From Phellopilus nigrolimitatus (taxonomy: Eukaryota; Basidiomycota; Agaricomycetes; Hymenochaetales; Hymenochaetaceae): a DNA stretch of 64,000 nt. The translations under genes and the position numbers were made by a program. Location of the stretch: positions 1 through 64,000 of the forward strand of contig JAJOHG010000130.1 of NCBI GenBank assembly GCA_021029095.1, read 5' to 3'. Numbering within the stretch: position 1 is the stretch's first letter; each line of letters starts with the position of its first letter. The notes beneath the pieces were generated by a model. The model was not told the origin of the DNA, searched no databases, and saw only the letters and a list, made by a program, of their open reading frames with translations. Positions 41,980-53,379 of this stretch are shown here, in pieces.

Positions 41980-43750
41980 AGGGTGCAAGAAACAGTTTTA
42001 CGTGTTGCCTACTCCCCTGATGGCAGACACATTGTCTCTAGCTTATGGAACAAAGCAATCTGCATCTGGGATGCCCAGACAGGGAAGGCTGTTGGAGAGC
42101 CACTCAGAGGTCATTCAGATGTGGTTTGGTCTCTTGCCTACTCCCCTGATGGAAGACACATTGTCTCTGGCTCAGGTGATGGAACCATCTGCATTTGGGA
42201 TTCCCAGACTAGGAAGGCTGTTGGGGAGCTGCTCAAAGGTCATACAAGCTGTGTTTTTTCTGTTGCCTACTCCCCTGATGGCAAACACATTGTCTCTGGC
42301 TCTCAAGACAAAACCATCCGCATTTGGGATGCCCACACTGGGAAGGCTGTTGGAAAGCCACTCAGAGGTCATTCAGACCAGGTTCTGTCTGTTGCCTACT
42401 CCCCTGATGGCAGACAAATTGTTTCTGGCTCTCATGACAAAACCATCTTCATATGGGATGTCCAGATTGGGAAGGCTAAGCCACTCACAGGTCATTCAGA
42501 CTATGTCACATCTGTTGCCTACTCCCCTGATGGCAGGCACATTGTATCTGGCTCCTATGACAAAACCATCTGCATCTGGGATGTGCACAATGGGAAGGCT
42601 GTTGGGGAGCCACTCACAGGGCATTCAGAAGGTGTCACATGTGTTGCCTACTCCCCTGATGGCAGATACATTGTCTCTCGTTCACATGATAAAACCATCT
42701 GCTTTTGGGATACACACACTTGGAAGGCTGTTGGAGAGCCACTCACAGGTCATGAAGATACAGTTTGGTCTGTTGCCTACTCCCCTGATGGCAGACACAT
42801 TGTCTCTGGCTCTTCAGACAGAACCATCTGCATATGGGATGTGCTCACTGGGAAGACTGTTGGAAAGCCACTCACAGGTCAACCTGACTTTGTTTGCTCT
42901 GTTGCCTACTCCCCTGATGGTAGACACATTGTCTCTGGCTCAGTTGATAAAACAATTTGCATATGGGATGCCCACACTGGGAATGCTGTTGGAGAGCCAC
43001 TTTTAGGTCATTCAGACAGGGTTTGGTCTCTTGCCTACTCCCCTGATGGCAGATACATTGTCTCTGGGTCTGCTGATAAAACCATCTGCATTTGGGATGC
43101 CCATACTGGGAAGGCTGTTGGAAAGCCACTCAGAGGTCATTCAGACATGGTTTGGTCTGTTGCCTATTCCTCTGATGGCAGACACATTGTCTCTGGCTCA
43201 TGGGACAATACCATCCGCATCTGGAATGCCCGGACAGGGAATGCTGTTGGAGAGCCACTCAGAGGTCATTCAGATGTGGTTTGGTCTCTTGCCTACTCCC
43301 CTGATGGAAGACACATTGTCTCTGGGTCTGCTGATAAAACCATCTGCATTTGGGATGCCCACACTGGGAAGGCTGTTGGAAAGCCACTCAGAGGTCATTC
43401 AGACAGAGTTTTTTCTGTTGCCTACTCCCCTGATGGCAGACACATTGTCTCTGGCTCTGAAGACAAAACCATCTGCATCTGGGATGTCCAGACAGGGAAG
43501 GCTGTTGGAGAGCCACTCAGAGGTCATTCACGTGGGGTTTTTTCTGTTGCCTACTCCCCTGATGGCAGGCACATTGTCTCTGGCTCAGGTGATCAAACCA
43601 TCTGCATCTGGGATGCACACACTGGGAAGGCTATTGGAGAACCATTCACAGGTCATTCAGATGATGTCACATGTCTTGCCTACTCTCCTGATGGCAGGCA
43701 CATTGTTTCTGGTTCATATGATGAAACCATCTGCATCTGGGACACAGATA
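41980..43750 (+). repeat. WD40 array of NLR2, 14 units of about 129 bp
   Basis: Fourteen units. The fourth is 6 nt short (GKAKPLTGH instead of GKAVGEPLTGH). Units 9 and 11 share long identical stretches, as do the last two units with NLR1. Confidence 0.85.
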
Positions 43751-43995
43751 TTGATTCAATAGACTTCAAATCATACCTCAGACTTCCTTCAAGGATTTCT
43801 GATGATGGATGGTGGAAGAATTCTGCCGGTGAACTGTTGCTCTGGGTGCCTCATGAGTATAGAGAGGCAATTTGTTATAGGTGTGAGATGTGTATCTCGA
43901 CTCATCTGCCAAGGTATCAAGCAAGGCTAGACTGGCGAAAGCTTGATCAGTTGGGAGGTACATCTTGGTCAGATATCTACAAAGGCAAACAATGA

Positions 43996-46495
43996 TTCAA
44001 AGGTGTGTTACTTGCCATAAGGATTGTATGGACACTAACCTTTTCATTGATAATAGTTTGAAGTATGATTCCTGGGTGACTTGTGTGCGGTCCTTTAGCA
44101 TGATGATTTGTGCCTGTTTGTAATTGATGTTAGTTGGATGTAAAGAATAAAGGAAACTTCGTATATTTTGCTAACTGAATATGATTCGATAACTGAAGCT
44201 AAGAAATACAGACAACGTAACAAGGTGAGACGGCAGTAAGATGAGTAGGTATTGCATGTAAGACAATTGGTGCTCGAGACAAAGACAATTAGCGGAGCTC
44301 ATGTCCGCGCACAAAGTTCTCGGACGAGTTGTATGATTCGAAAAAAGCAGAAAATTTGGAAGGAAAAGAAAAGATAGTAAACCAGAAGCAAGTGCGATAC
44401 GAAGTTGGAGTAGACAGTAGAAATTACCGCCGAGGCCGTGCGATATACAGTTCAAAGATGATACGACGAAGCCATATTCATGAGCAGGTCTAGACTTGAT
44501 AGCTGTTTCGGTATTCAACTCCATGAAATGCGGGGGACGCGGACGCACGTCGAATCCAAGGTCTTGATACAAAAGTCTGGAATGCCAGCCTACGTGGAGC
44601 GAGAAGCATCATTTGCTATATCCTCTACGTTCTAAGCACATTGCAACGCCGATGTGCACACCGAAGCTAAGCGGAAGCAAGATCCACGGAAGCGCTTCTT
44701 GACGAAGCTTTGTTTAGCAGGATTGGATTATGCACCGAAACCAGGAAACCCGGAAGGAGCGAGAAGGCGAACAGACAGTACGAGCAGTAGAAGCGAAGAC
44801 AAAATAGAAGGCAAGTGAGGAAGGGCGCTGATGGATGGGTGAGAAGAAGGAAAGAGCGTTTGGAAGCGCAGCGTTAGCGAAGGGATACAGTGTCATCAAC
44901 CCCCGCACCAGAGTCGGCCGTGTTGCGGAGGTTTGTTCAGACAGAGGCACCCCGCAGGCGTCAATGCTGCGCATGCTATGTTATGCGATGCTGACTCCTG
45001 GGCCAGTATCGCACATGTCGAAATCGGTGACAGTCAAGTCAGGGAAACGATTTACTGGGTCTGCTGCTATCGATGGAGCCGAATACGCCACCGACAACGG
45101 CGGCGTCGGAGGACGTGCGGTTGACGACTAGGTAAGCGCGACGCTGCGGAGCTCCGTGCTGGAACCCGGAGCTCAATCCAAACGTTTGTCAGCTTAATGG
45201 CATCATCTGCGGAGTGCATGCAGTGGAACACGGCGGAGATCGAGTGGAGGATGTCCGGGGCCGAGAAAGGAGGGCAGCGTGATGTTATCTTCTCTTCCAC
45301 CGCCAGCCACGCGCACATGGGACAGGGCCTCGAAGTCCGCGCGAAAAGGGTCGTGGGCAGCGTAAAGCAAAAGGGTGCAGACTAGCAGGAGCGCGGCTCA
45401 TGAAAATAATCTCTCCGTCTATCGTAGTTGAGTGATCAGAAACAAATTTCGAGATGGCTTATAGCGAAGGCAGGACTAGCATCGATTTTGGAACGAGAGG
45501 CCTACGGTCAACGTGTGAGCGTGAGTGGACTGCGGAAGCCGTGAAGCGGTGAACGCTGGAGGACACCTCGGAGAGCGGAAAGACGGCGGATATTCCCCCT
45601 GCGGTCGGTACTTTGAACGCGCCAGGTGGTCGGAACGAGGGCGCGCGGGCGCCCGTATGCGCGATGACGACGTTCATGCATGCCGCGTCGGCCTATTTGA
45701 CACACAGAGGGGAAGCCAACAGCGAGCCGGACTCCGTGGAAATGAGAATGCGCTCCCGCCCCGCGTCCACAGCACTTTTGCGCCTTATCGCTCTGCACTC
45801 GAGGTCGGGGGAGCTCGGCCGCCCGCCGTAGCCCGCACTGTAAGCAAAAAACGAAGACGCAGTCCCGAGTTTGCCTGTGGAGAACAGCGCCATCCGCCAC
45901 GCACGCTGCCCGCCTCGTTTTTCGTTTCGCACTTCTCTTTATTCGCCGGTTCTCCGCGCGCCACCTCTGCATCCGTTTCATCGTACCCCAAAGCAAAGCC
46001 GTGCGCGAGGACCGGACGCGATCGCCGGTCACACGCGCGGTACGGGGCCTCGAAGCCCGCACGGAGTAGGAAAGCTTGGGCCGTTGGGCGAATGTGTCGC
46101 CTAGGGCCGAAGCCGGGAGCGAGGGCGCGGCGGGGGGCAGATCGAGGTGTCGGTGCGCGTGTGCGTCTACGGGCGCGGACGTCAGGGACGATGTTGATAT
46201 GGATACGCTGTTCGCGCCGTTGAGAGAGTAAAGTACGTAGTTTGTGGGCGAACAATGCTGCGGCTGCGTTGACCGAAGCAAGGATGCCGCCTCCGCGGAA
46301 ACCTGGACAGGCGCGTTGGTGGCACGTAGGACTTGAGTCCGTCTTTGAAAGGTACCGTCGAGGCTGATTGGATTTGGAACTGGTATCGAGGTGAGCCATG
46401 AGCATGCATAATCGGCAAGAGCGAGCGTTGAGAGAAGCCACGGCCGTCGTGGTTGAGTGACGCGAGTTCAATTCAAGCTGTGCGCGAGCGCGTGC
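43996..46495. other. Cassette B 3' spacer (Z block)
   Basis: Copy of 28445-30745. 44345-44445 is almost identical to 28806-28905. A 257-codon minus frame (46281-45508) is antisense GC-rich noise: it is not kept in the other copies. No gene supported. Confidence 0.45.
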
Positions 46496-46665
46496 AGGCC
46501 AAATCTCCTTCGAGCGGTTCTCCGCAAGCTCGCCTCGTTTTGTCTGCGAACCAGCCCTAGAATACGCAGTACAGGCGGCTCGGCATGACCGTCCTGGCTT
46601 ACACGCCCGAGCTCATTGCACGCTCGACACCATCTTCGAGGATACATCTACGGCATTTGAAGAAA
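46496..46665 (+). pseudogene. MBL exon-2 fragment
   Basis: Diverged match to 22165-22340: CTTCGAGCGGTTC, GCGAACCAGCCC, CGGCTCGGCATGACCGTCC and ACACGCCCGAGCTCATTGC. Frame lost; it ends where the 30746 fragment ends. Confidence 0.7.
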
Positions 46666-47693
46666 GCGAGGCCTTTTTATTAGGTTACCCATGATAAACC
46701 CAGATGATTATACCCAAAAAAAAACTAGATGAATAGCAGAAAGCGCAAGCTGCGTGTGTTCGTCGAGAGGTGACTGGGTCAAATTGGAATAGGAATTGGC
46801 GAGGGATGGGAATCCATGGGATGGACAAATGGCCGGGCGATGACGTTATCCTCGATGCGAACGATGACTCAGCCTTTAACTTTTGTGTCCTGCCTTTGCA
46901 CGACCGGCCGTCTTCTGTATCCTAGAAGTCTCCTTGAAGTTTCTTTCGACCGAGTCAAGAGACTCCTGAAATATCAAGCTTAATATAAGCAACTGTTGCT
47001 AAAAATCTCAAGCACCTCGCGTCTCTCGCGCTCGCCTTGTCTGCGGACCACACTATACCCGTTGACCTTAAGACTACCAAGTTGCTTGTCGCGCTTCTGC
47101 TCAAGCATCCGGGCGTGTCCAATGGCCACTACAAGGCGCGGATTTCTACGCTTGCAAGACAAACCAGAGGAATGTCGGTTTTTTGCGGAGAAAATCTAGA
47201 CTTCGGGCGTCGATTTCGACTTGGATCGCGCTGGTATGTCCATCTATCGTCTCGCGGAGAACCCAGACATGGTCGCTGACTACTTTAGCTGCGCGAGTGC
47301 CGGAGGACCACGGGCGCACGAGCTTTTCATCAGCTTCGATCGATCCTGCCAATACGAGGGTGGAGAGTTGAGATAAACAAATCGAAAATTGAAACCACAT
47401 GGCTTGCATAGCTAGGGAGTCGAATATCCTCCCAAAAGAACTCAGACGGTGGACCAGACGACAATGCTTTAGTCTAAGAAGGGCGAAGAAATAGGCTTCA
47501 ATCGTACACTCTCTACTGCTTTCTCTGCTCGCGAAGACCTGCAACACCGTCTGCAGATTACTGCAGCTGCGCGTGCGAGCATTGCATTTGCCGTGTTTAT
47601 TATAGCGGACAGCAGCGCTGGTCACCGGATCGGGGCGGGGTGATGTTCTTCTCGTTCACACACCAATATTTCCGAATCCTCCCCTCCTCCGCC
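46666..47693. other. Cassette C spacer upstream of MBL3
   Basis: Diverged copy of the cassette A/B spacers. A 159-codon minus frame at 47625-47146 (DEKLVRPWSSGTRAAKVVSD, KKPTFLWFVLQA) is the longest of the three divergent frames found next to MBL genes. The A and B counterparts are interrupted, so coding status is unclear. Confidence 0.35.
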
Positions 47694-48175
47694 ATGTCTG
47701 CAGCTCGAAAGATAACTCCCGTCCGTGCTCTTTCTGATCGAGCTGCGGGAGCGAGTCGAACGACCCGAACGTGGACGTCACGAGCTCGAGCAACTCTGTC
47801 GAGACTTGGCCAGTGGACAACGACGATGCGCCACTCAGCGAACACGGGAAACGGAAATACGTCGTCGTGTGCACGCATTGCCATTCCGACCATATTTCCG
47901 TGCGTTCGTGTCCGTTCCTCGCCTAAATCCGATTTCGATCTGACGTAGCGTCCAGTCGCCCTCGAGCAGTTCTCTCCCGACTTGCCCATCCTCGCCTTTT
48001 TCCACTCTCCGTCTTTTCTTTCCCCGCGAACCTGCTTCAAAACAGTTAGACTCAGACTGAACCGGCCATCTCTCTGCGCATAATAAACAAGCCTCACACC
48101 ATCCACCTCGCTGCGCCTCTTCGGCACTTCTTGGCCATGAGCACGTCCAAAACGAGCGCGTGCCCCGCAAGGAAC
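47694..48175. pseudogene. MBL3 relic with inverted 3' part
   Basis: 47694-47960 on the plus strand matches the MBL start (MSAAR..), a large internal deletion, then the HxHxDH region at DNA level (CGTGTGCACGCATTGCCATTCCGACC) in a broken frame. 48050-48175 matches the MBL 3' region on the opposite strand: minus reading gives GVRLVYYAQRDGRFSLS and, shifted, GARARFG / LDVLMAKK. The central exon-2 part with the third ligand is missing. A deletion plus an inversion has destroyed the gene. Confidence 0.75.
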
Positions 48176-48329
48176 ACGACAGTAAGTCGATTGCGACTCT
48201 CCGATTCCAACTAAGCGAAACTGCGACAGCGTTGACAGAAGCATCGATGACACCGTCCCGGAGGTCCAGACAGGCGCACAGGTTGCGGGGTAGGACTTGA
48301 GTCCGTCGAGCGAGTGGTGAACGTGTAGG

Positions 48330-48470
48330 TCAGGTCGCCCTCGGGCATCCCGCCGTCCGCGCCTCCTCGCACTCTGGCTCTTTCATCTCGCCCGCAGTGC
48401 TGGCGACTCGGCATCGCTGTCCTGAGTTATGCGCCCGAGCTCGTTGCAGGCGAGACGCTCGCCAGACGTC
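48330..48470 (+). pseudogene. MBL exon-2 fragment
   Basis: Short diverged match: TCGCCCTCGGGCATCCCGCC, CGGCATCGCTGTCCTG, TATGCGCCCGAGCTCGTTGC and GAGACGCTCGCC. Preceded at 48215-48305 by the same 110-bp motif that precedes the 30746 and 46496 fragments. Confidence 0.6.
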
Positions 48471-48578
48471 CCAGATAGTGACGTCATCTCCCGAGATGAA
48501 CGATGACCCAGCTGATGATCTACACTAACGATGACTATAGCAATATCCTCTTTTTGAACGACAAACGGGTTCAACGCG

Positions 48579-49061
48579 TTGTCGTCTCGCCAGACATGTT
48601 TCCTCTCCGAGACAAGCCTCAGAGCGTATTTCGACAATTTTGCCGCGCTTAACTACTGTCTACGTTGCTCGCGTGATTTCACGGACCCCGCTCGGCTGCA
48701 GCAGCACCGCCGGATGGCCGCCGTGCACCGCGGCGAGTACCTCGACGAAGATGCCGTGTATGAGTCTGACGACTCCGTGTCGATGCTCTACTGCCCCCCG
48801 CATTCTCTGAAGACGAAAAGGATGACAGTCAACGCGACTCCGCAAACAGCGACGACAGTGACAATGACAGCGAAGACGGGTATGAGGATGAGGATGAGGA
48901 CGAGGAAGAATTCGGAATTCGGAATTTCATTTTCCAGCGAGTCACGAGCCATGCCTGATCCTAATTGGCATTGGTCCAACACTGCAGACAGCGGAGCCTG
49001 GTCTAGGACCTTGAATGACTGGGAGTATACAAATCCATCACTCTATACTACGCATGTCTAG
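48579..49061 (+). CDS. C2H2-type zinc-finger-like protein, frame broken at a C run
   Basis: The plus frame contains YCLRCSRDFTDPARLQQHRR.MAAVHRGEY, a C-x2-C-x12-H-x6-H finger. After LYCPP the open frame becomes nonsense-like, while the +1 frame reads FSEDEKDDSQRDSANSDDSD and DGYEDEDEDEEEFGIRNFIF, a typical acidic tail ending at a stop near 48957. The switch falls on a run of six C at 48792-48797, so a one-base indel there is likely. The true start may lie upstream; the frame shown opens without a clear Kozak context. Family and role unknown. Confidence 0.45.
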   Translation: MSSRQTCFLSETSLRAYFDNFAALNYCLRCSRDFTDPARLQQHRRMAAVHRGEYLDEDAVYESDDSVSMLYCPPHSLKTKRMTVNATPQTATTVTMTAKTGMRMRMRTRKNSEFGISFSSESRAMPDPNWHWSNTADSGAWSRTLNDWEYTNPSLYTTHV

Positions 49062-49436
49062 CTCTTACAATAGTTGGTATGGTCTACGTGCTCAATAAAT
49101 GCTCTGCTGTAGTTTGGGCCTGGTATTCTAGTCAGCTGTAGGAGGGACTGATGTCATGCACCGTCGTCGGGTCGCATTGATGTATTTGTAACGCTGAGCT
49201 TTCTCATTGCATGCGTGTCATTGGCAGATAGACCTTCGCTCTGCATCAATCTGAACTATTTTGGGAAAACTCAGATACATAAAAAAATTAACCAGCCTAT
49301 GGTTTTCATCTCAAGGCGCTGACGAGGGCACATAAAGCCTCCGGTTTAGTCTAGCAATTTCATTTCGAGTCTACAGGAAGTCATTTAATGACAAAACATA
49401 CAAAGTCCTTCACGAGTCAAAGTGGACTTCAGAAGT
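49062..49436. other. Spacer, no gene seen
   Basis: AT-rich intergenic sequence with CAATAAATG (about 49093), a possible poly(A) signal for the upstream plus-strand gene. Confidence 0.4.
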
Positions 49437-50030
49437 TCACATATTGATGCATTGGTAGGGGCTGTAGGGCTTAGGATCCTCCGGAAAAGGTTCGGTCGAT
49501 ATTTTCCACTCCGGGTGCGGCATACCGACTGGCATATTCAGGATTGGAAAAAGACTTGGCGAAAGCATGAAGACTTTTTGCCCGGATGAATTATATATGA
49601 ACTCGAGCATGCTTCTCGCGAGTTTTTCTTTGTCCATGGATCTGTACTCGTCGCAGAGAATGAGATTGACTTTCGTCAGGAAGAGCCCGAGGAAGAATTC
49701 GAGTGACTCGTTTATGTTTGCGGGTAATGCGGTAAACATACTTTCGCGGACTGCCCTGAATTCTTCGTCGCTTAATGGTTTTACGTTGAGCTTGAAAGCG
49801 CGCTCGACTACGAAATATCCTGGGAGTGTGGAGCATGGTTCAATAGACACGGGCATGGACGTCGCTCTTTGTAAGTTCCCATGGAAGTCCCAGTTTCCAG
49901 CCAGGATGAATCTAGACTCATGATTATCATCCCCCTTTACCAATATCCCCATCTTTCTCACGCCATTGGAGTCTCTCTTTGTGAAGACGACGAGGACGGA
50001 ACTGGTTGCAGTTGAAATACTGAATATCAT
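49437..50030 (-). CDS. Hypothetical protein, 197 residues
   Basis: An uninterrupted frame from the ATG at 50030, with balanced composition and codon use suggesting a real exon: RFILAGNWDFHGNLQRATSM, GYFVVERAFKLNVKPLSDEE, KVNLILCDEYRSMDKEKLAR and a proline-rich end YSPYQCINM. No known domain recognised. Upstream, 50163-50090 reads MAARYKNLLLLTCILIAQRF, a hydrophobic signal-anchor-like leader followed by AG|GTGATT, and an acceptor CTTACAG lies at 50046-50040, but joining them leaves the frame off by one. Either the leader is unrelated or one base is wrong. No similar copy elsewhere in the window. Confidence 0.45.
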   Translation of the reverse strand: MIFSISTATSSVLVVFTKRDSNGVRKMGILVKGDDNHESRFILAGNWDFHGNLQRATSMPVSIEPCSTLPGYFVVERAFKLNVKPLSDEEFRAVRESMFTALPANINESLEFFLGLFLTKVNLILCDEYRSMDKEKLARSMLEFIYNSSGQKVFMLSPSLFPILNMPVGMPHPEWKISTEPFPEDPKPYSPYQCINM

Positions 50031-50169
50031 AATCAAAACTGTAAGCCCGAGCAAATCATCAGCGTCTATCAGAACTAATCACCTGTTTGACATTGTTATG
50101 AATCTTTGTGCGATGAGGATACATGTAAGTAGAAGCAGGTTTTTATAGCGTGCCGCCATAACATTGCAT

Positions 50170-50999
50170 GCTGTTGCCTTTGCGCACGGAAAGCCTCTTT
50201 GGTCGGGAAGGCAACGTGTGCGCCAGTGGTAACTATTGCAAAGCTTCGGAGCGTCCATCCTGGAATGCACCGCGACCGTCGCGACAGCGTCGCTGCAAAG
50301 TTCTGGAAAACTCGCGGCCGGAGGATCCGGGAGGAATGCAGCTTCGTTACTGTAGTAGCTGCGCCGGCTCGATGACAAAAACGAAATATGTCCGCGCGTG
50401 GCGGGGGAAAAGGAGACGGCGGCCAGGCTAATTACGAGACCAAGCAGACGAACTGGTCAGCAAAGAGTCGCCTGACGTTAGCTATCTAGCACATTGAAAC
50501 CTTCAGGATTCGGCGTCCGGACGCTCCAGCGGCCTTCCCGAACTGCATACTACTCCCAGTAATCCATATGGGCTTCGCAACGCCATTCTAGCATATGCAG
50601 CAAACATGTCTCGTACATCGCAACAAGCAGCAGTGCCGGCCGAAATGCACCACGCCTGCTTTTGGACGGGCGAAGACATACTCCAAAGAAACACGATTGT
50701 ACATGCATAAGCGGGGTACCCATCGTTTCATACATTCATGTCGATATGCGACCGCCATTGATTTCTGCAACCGACAGAGACGATCGCGCACGCTGACGGG
50801 TCCATTCTGAAAGAGTCCGAGGCCCAACTTTGCCAGTGCAAGCGCATCAGATCTTGAGTTTTCAAGTCGAAGAGGTTCGAGAAGACACGTAGTCCTTGTG
50901 GAGCCCAGATAAGTTGCAGAACGCACGGACAGGCAGAGCTTTCAGTTTAGTAAAGAGACAAAAAAGGCGGAGCGCAGCTCACGTCCCAGCTTTCTAGCG
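50170..50999. other. Spacer, no gene recognised
   Basis: Short frames on both strands without family features. This stretch, with the two genes before it, is unique and separates the MBL3 relic from the next Z block. Confidence 0.35.
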
Positions 51000-52560
51000 G
51001 AATTGTAGGGTATTAGTTAGCTAAGCATTTTAAGCGAACAGAGGAGATCGTGCGTTTTTGCGCATCACATCGTCTCTCGCAAAGGCGTAAATGACCTGAC
51101 GTACGTACCCACAGAAAATGAGGGCATGGAGGCGCCACAGCGGTAGAAGGATAGCACATGGGCCGGCGAGGATTCGCGGTGCGCGGCGTTCTCGCTGTTG
51201 CTGCTATAGATGGAGACAGATCGGCAGCGGCGGTGCCGGAGGACGTGCGGTTGACGACGTGACGCTGAGGAGCTCCCTGGAACCCGGAGTTCAATTCCAA
51301 ACGTTCGTGTTTAGCTTCAGTTCCTTCTCGAGTGGAAGATGGTCGGGAGGAAACCCGAGAGAGGACGTGAGTGACGTCATCCTTTCTACTAACGCATTAA
51401 CACGCACGCGAGCAGGGCCTCGAAGTCCCCATGAAGAACAGGGTGGGCATTGCGAAGCAGATGTAGCGCACGAAACAGTTCCTTCATGTATCGTAGATGA
51501 GCGATTAGATACAAATTTCGAGATAATTAACAGCAAAGGTAACAATAGCGAGAGGCCTGCGGTCAACGTGTGAGTGGACTGCGGAAGCCGGGAAGCCGTG
51601 AACGCTGGAGGGCACCTCGAAAAGCGGAAAGACGGCGAACATGCTCCCCACGGTCGGCACTGAGGACGAGCGAGGCGATCCGCACGAGGAAGTGCAGGCG
51701 GGCGTATGCGCGATGACAGCGTCCGTACACGTCATCGATTCGGCGCACAAAGACGAGGCCAACAGCGCACCGGACTCCATTGAAACGAGGATGCGCTCCC
51801 GTCCCGCCTTCATTGAGCTTCCACACCTTGTTGTTCTGCGCTCAAGGGCAGAGGGAGCTTCTCGGCCGACCGCCATCGCCCGTGCCGTAGCCAGAAATGA
51901 AAACACAGGATCGAGTTTGCTTTTCCTGCTTGCCGTTAACCCCTCAGCGCGTCGCCGCCGCCGTCGCCACCGCATCCTCGCGATCCGCTCTCCAAGTAGA
52001 GCCCGCGATGTTCAACGCAACTGCCAGCGATGCGCATTGGGCACGGAAGTTCGAGGTCCCCGCAAAGAGCGCAGTGGGTAACGTGAAGCAAAAAAAAGGG
52101 GGGGCAGGAGCGGGATGCACGAAAGCACGAGTTATGGGCGGGTGCGTCGCCCGTTGCCAAGGCCGGGAGCGTGGGCACGGCGGGGGGCGAGTCAAATTGT
52201 CGGTGCGCGTGCTTGTGCAACGGTGTGTGCGTGTAAGCAGGGAACGCGGACGTCAGCGACGGGGTCCACGGGGATGCGCTGCTCGCGCCGTCGCGAGACT
52301 GAATTAGCCAGTGGGCGATCGTGAGTGCGCATCCGCTCTCTGATGTGTTGAAAACAATATCTGTCTGTGCGCAATCTTGCTGGCGTACAAGGCTCGAGAA
52401 CGGATCCATCGCGATTTGAGCAAATCAAAGCCGCGGTTGCGTCGATCGCGGCATTGAGGGTGGCCTCCATGGAGACAGGGCAGGATGCACGCAGAACTTG
52501 AGTTCATCTTCAGAATTGAAAGGGATCGTCGAGGATGACGGAATTTAGGATCAGTTATTT
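51000..52560. other. Additional Z-block copy without an adjacent NLR
   Basis: Homologous to 29300-30660 and 44900-46400, including AGTGGACTGCGGAAGCCG, the GAGGATGCGCTCCCG segment and the terminal 110-bp motif (about 52430-52530). The minus frame 51975-51505 is open through this copy only. The NLR that would normally precede it is absent, indicating a deletion or ectopic copy. Confidence 0.5.
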
Positions 52561-53379
52561 ATTGGGCTGAGCATGTCTGATAGAAACATGTAAATATTTT
52601 GAGGTAGAGGCAGCAGGAGCAAGCGTTAATAGAAACCATGGTCGTCATCGAGTGCCTCGAGTCCGAGTCCGAGCCGAGCGTGTGCGGTCAGGTCAACGTG
52701 CCTTTCGTCTCGGTGATCACGCTCAGCTCGTGCTTCCTGCGACTCATCTGGGCTCCGCGTCCGCGAGGACTGCGTGTCTTCTCGCATCTCTGCCTGCTTA
52801 AAGGCCCAATCCGACGCATTTGCACATGCAAACTTCGGCCTCGGACTCTTTCAAAATAGACCGTCAGCGCGCGCGATCGTTCCTGTCGGCTGCAGAAATC
52901 ATGGCGTTCGCATGTCGACGAGGATGACGAAGGACCTGAATCAGTGACTCCCATCTATCTGATCCAGCAAAAGCGATGAGCCCACCACCGTAACCTTTTG
53001 CGGAAGGTCGCCGCGTCCAAGAATGCAGTGTGCCGACGCCAGGTCGGACAGTTCCCCGGGCTCCGTTGATTCCTGGAGCGCCTCTTGCAAAATCTCCATC
53101 TCTATCCTTCCAGTCTCGTCTGTGAGTTCGCCGTGGGCGTCGACGCTCCGTGGCATGCGATGGCGGGTGTGGTGGCGATACTTAAGTCGGCATGTCGAAG
53201 TCGGTGGAGGCCGAGTCGGTGCAGGATTCGTGGTACATGCCGCTTTCACTGCTGTTGCTTTGGGCAGACAGATGCCATCGACGGCAGGGGTGCGACTGGT
53301 GACTGGGCAGTTGCCATCGGCGCGACGCTCGTAGTTTTGTCAGTGTCAGTCCCGACACTGCGATGCGGAGTTCGATTCC
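52561..53379. other. Spacer with a possible minus-strand coding scrap
   Basis: The minus frame 53170-52941 reads DETGRIEMEILQEALQESTE, SDLASAHCILGRGDLPQKVT and looks coding, but I do not recognise it and it has no clear start. 53110-53230 resembles 29385-29480 (GGCGTCGACGCT, GGCATGCGATGGCGGGTG). Confidence 0.35.

Larger units (their letters stand above)
35133..43995 (+). pseudogene. NLR2: C2-like/helical/NACHT/WD40 gene split by a hAT-like insertion, 14 WD40 repeats
   Basis: Exons 35133-35176, 35244-35260, 35307-35436, 35491-35636, 35692-35735, 35771-35923, 35974-36024, 36077-36272, 36324-36539, 36590-37183 + 40766-41706 (one exon, interrupted), 41761-43995. Leaving out the transposon and one target copy, all exons join in frame to a 1588-residue protein with no other damage. 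NACHT: GIAGSGKSS, ALIVDALDECH, KIFVTSRPLP; the insertion falls a few residues after SRPLPEIEKEL. WD40: 14 units, i.e. two seven-bladed propellers. As it stands the gene should give only a C2-like/helical/NACHT-start protein ending in transposon sequence. Splicing out the element is possible but not seen. Confidence 0.85.

Noticed and set aside
42172..43129. Antisense and shifted frames inside the WD40 arrays (also near 27.8 and 58.9 kb)
   Set aside because: Shadows of the repeated coding units; they disappear outside the arrays.
45508..46281. 257-codon minus-strand frame in the Z block
   Set aside because: Not preserved in the homologous copies at 29.6-30.2 and 51.5-52.0 kb; GC-rich composition keeps frames open by chance.
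50090..50163. Signal-peptide-like exon joined to the hypothetical gene at 49437-50030
   Set aside because: Splice sites exist but joining them puts the reading frame off by one.
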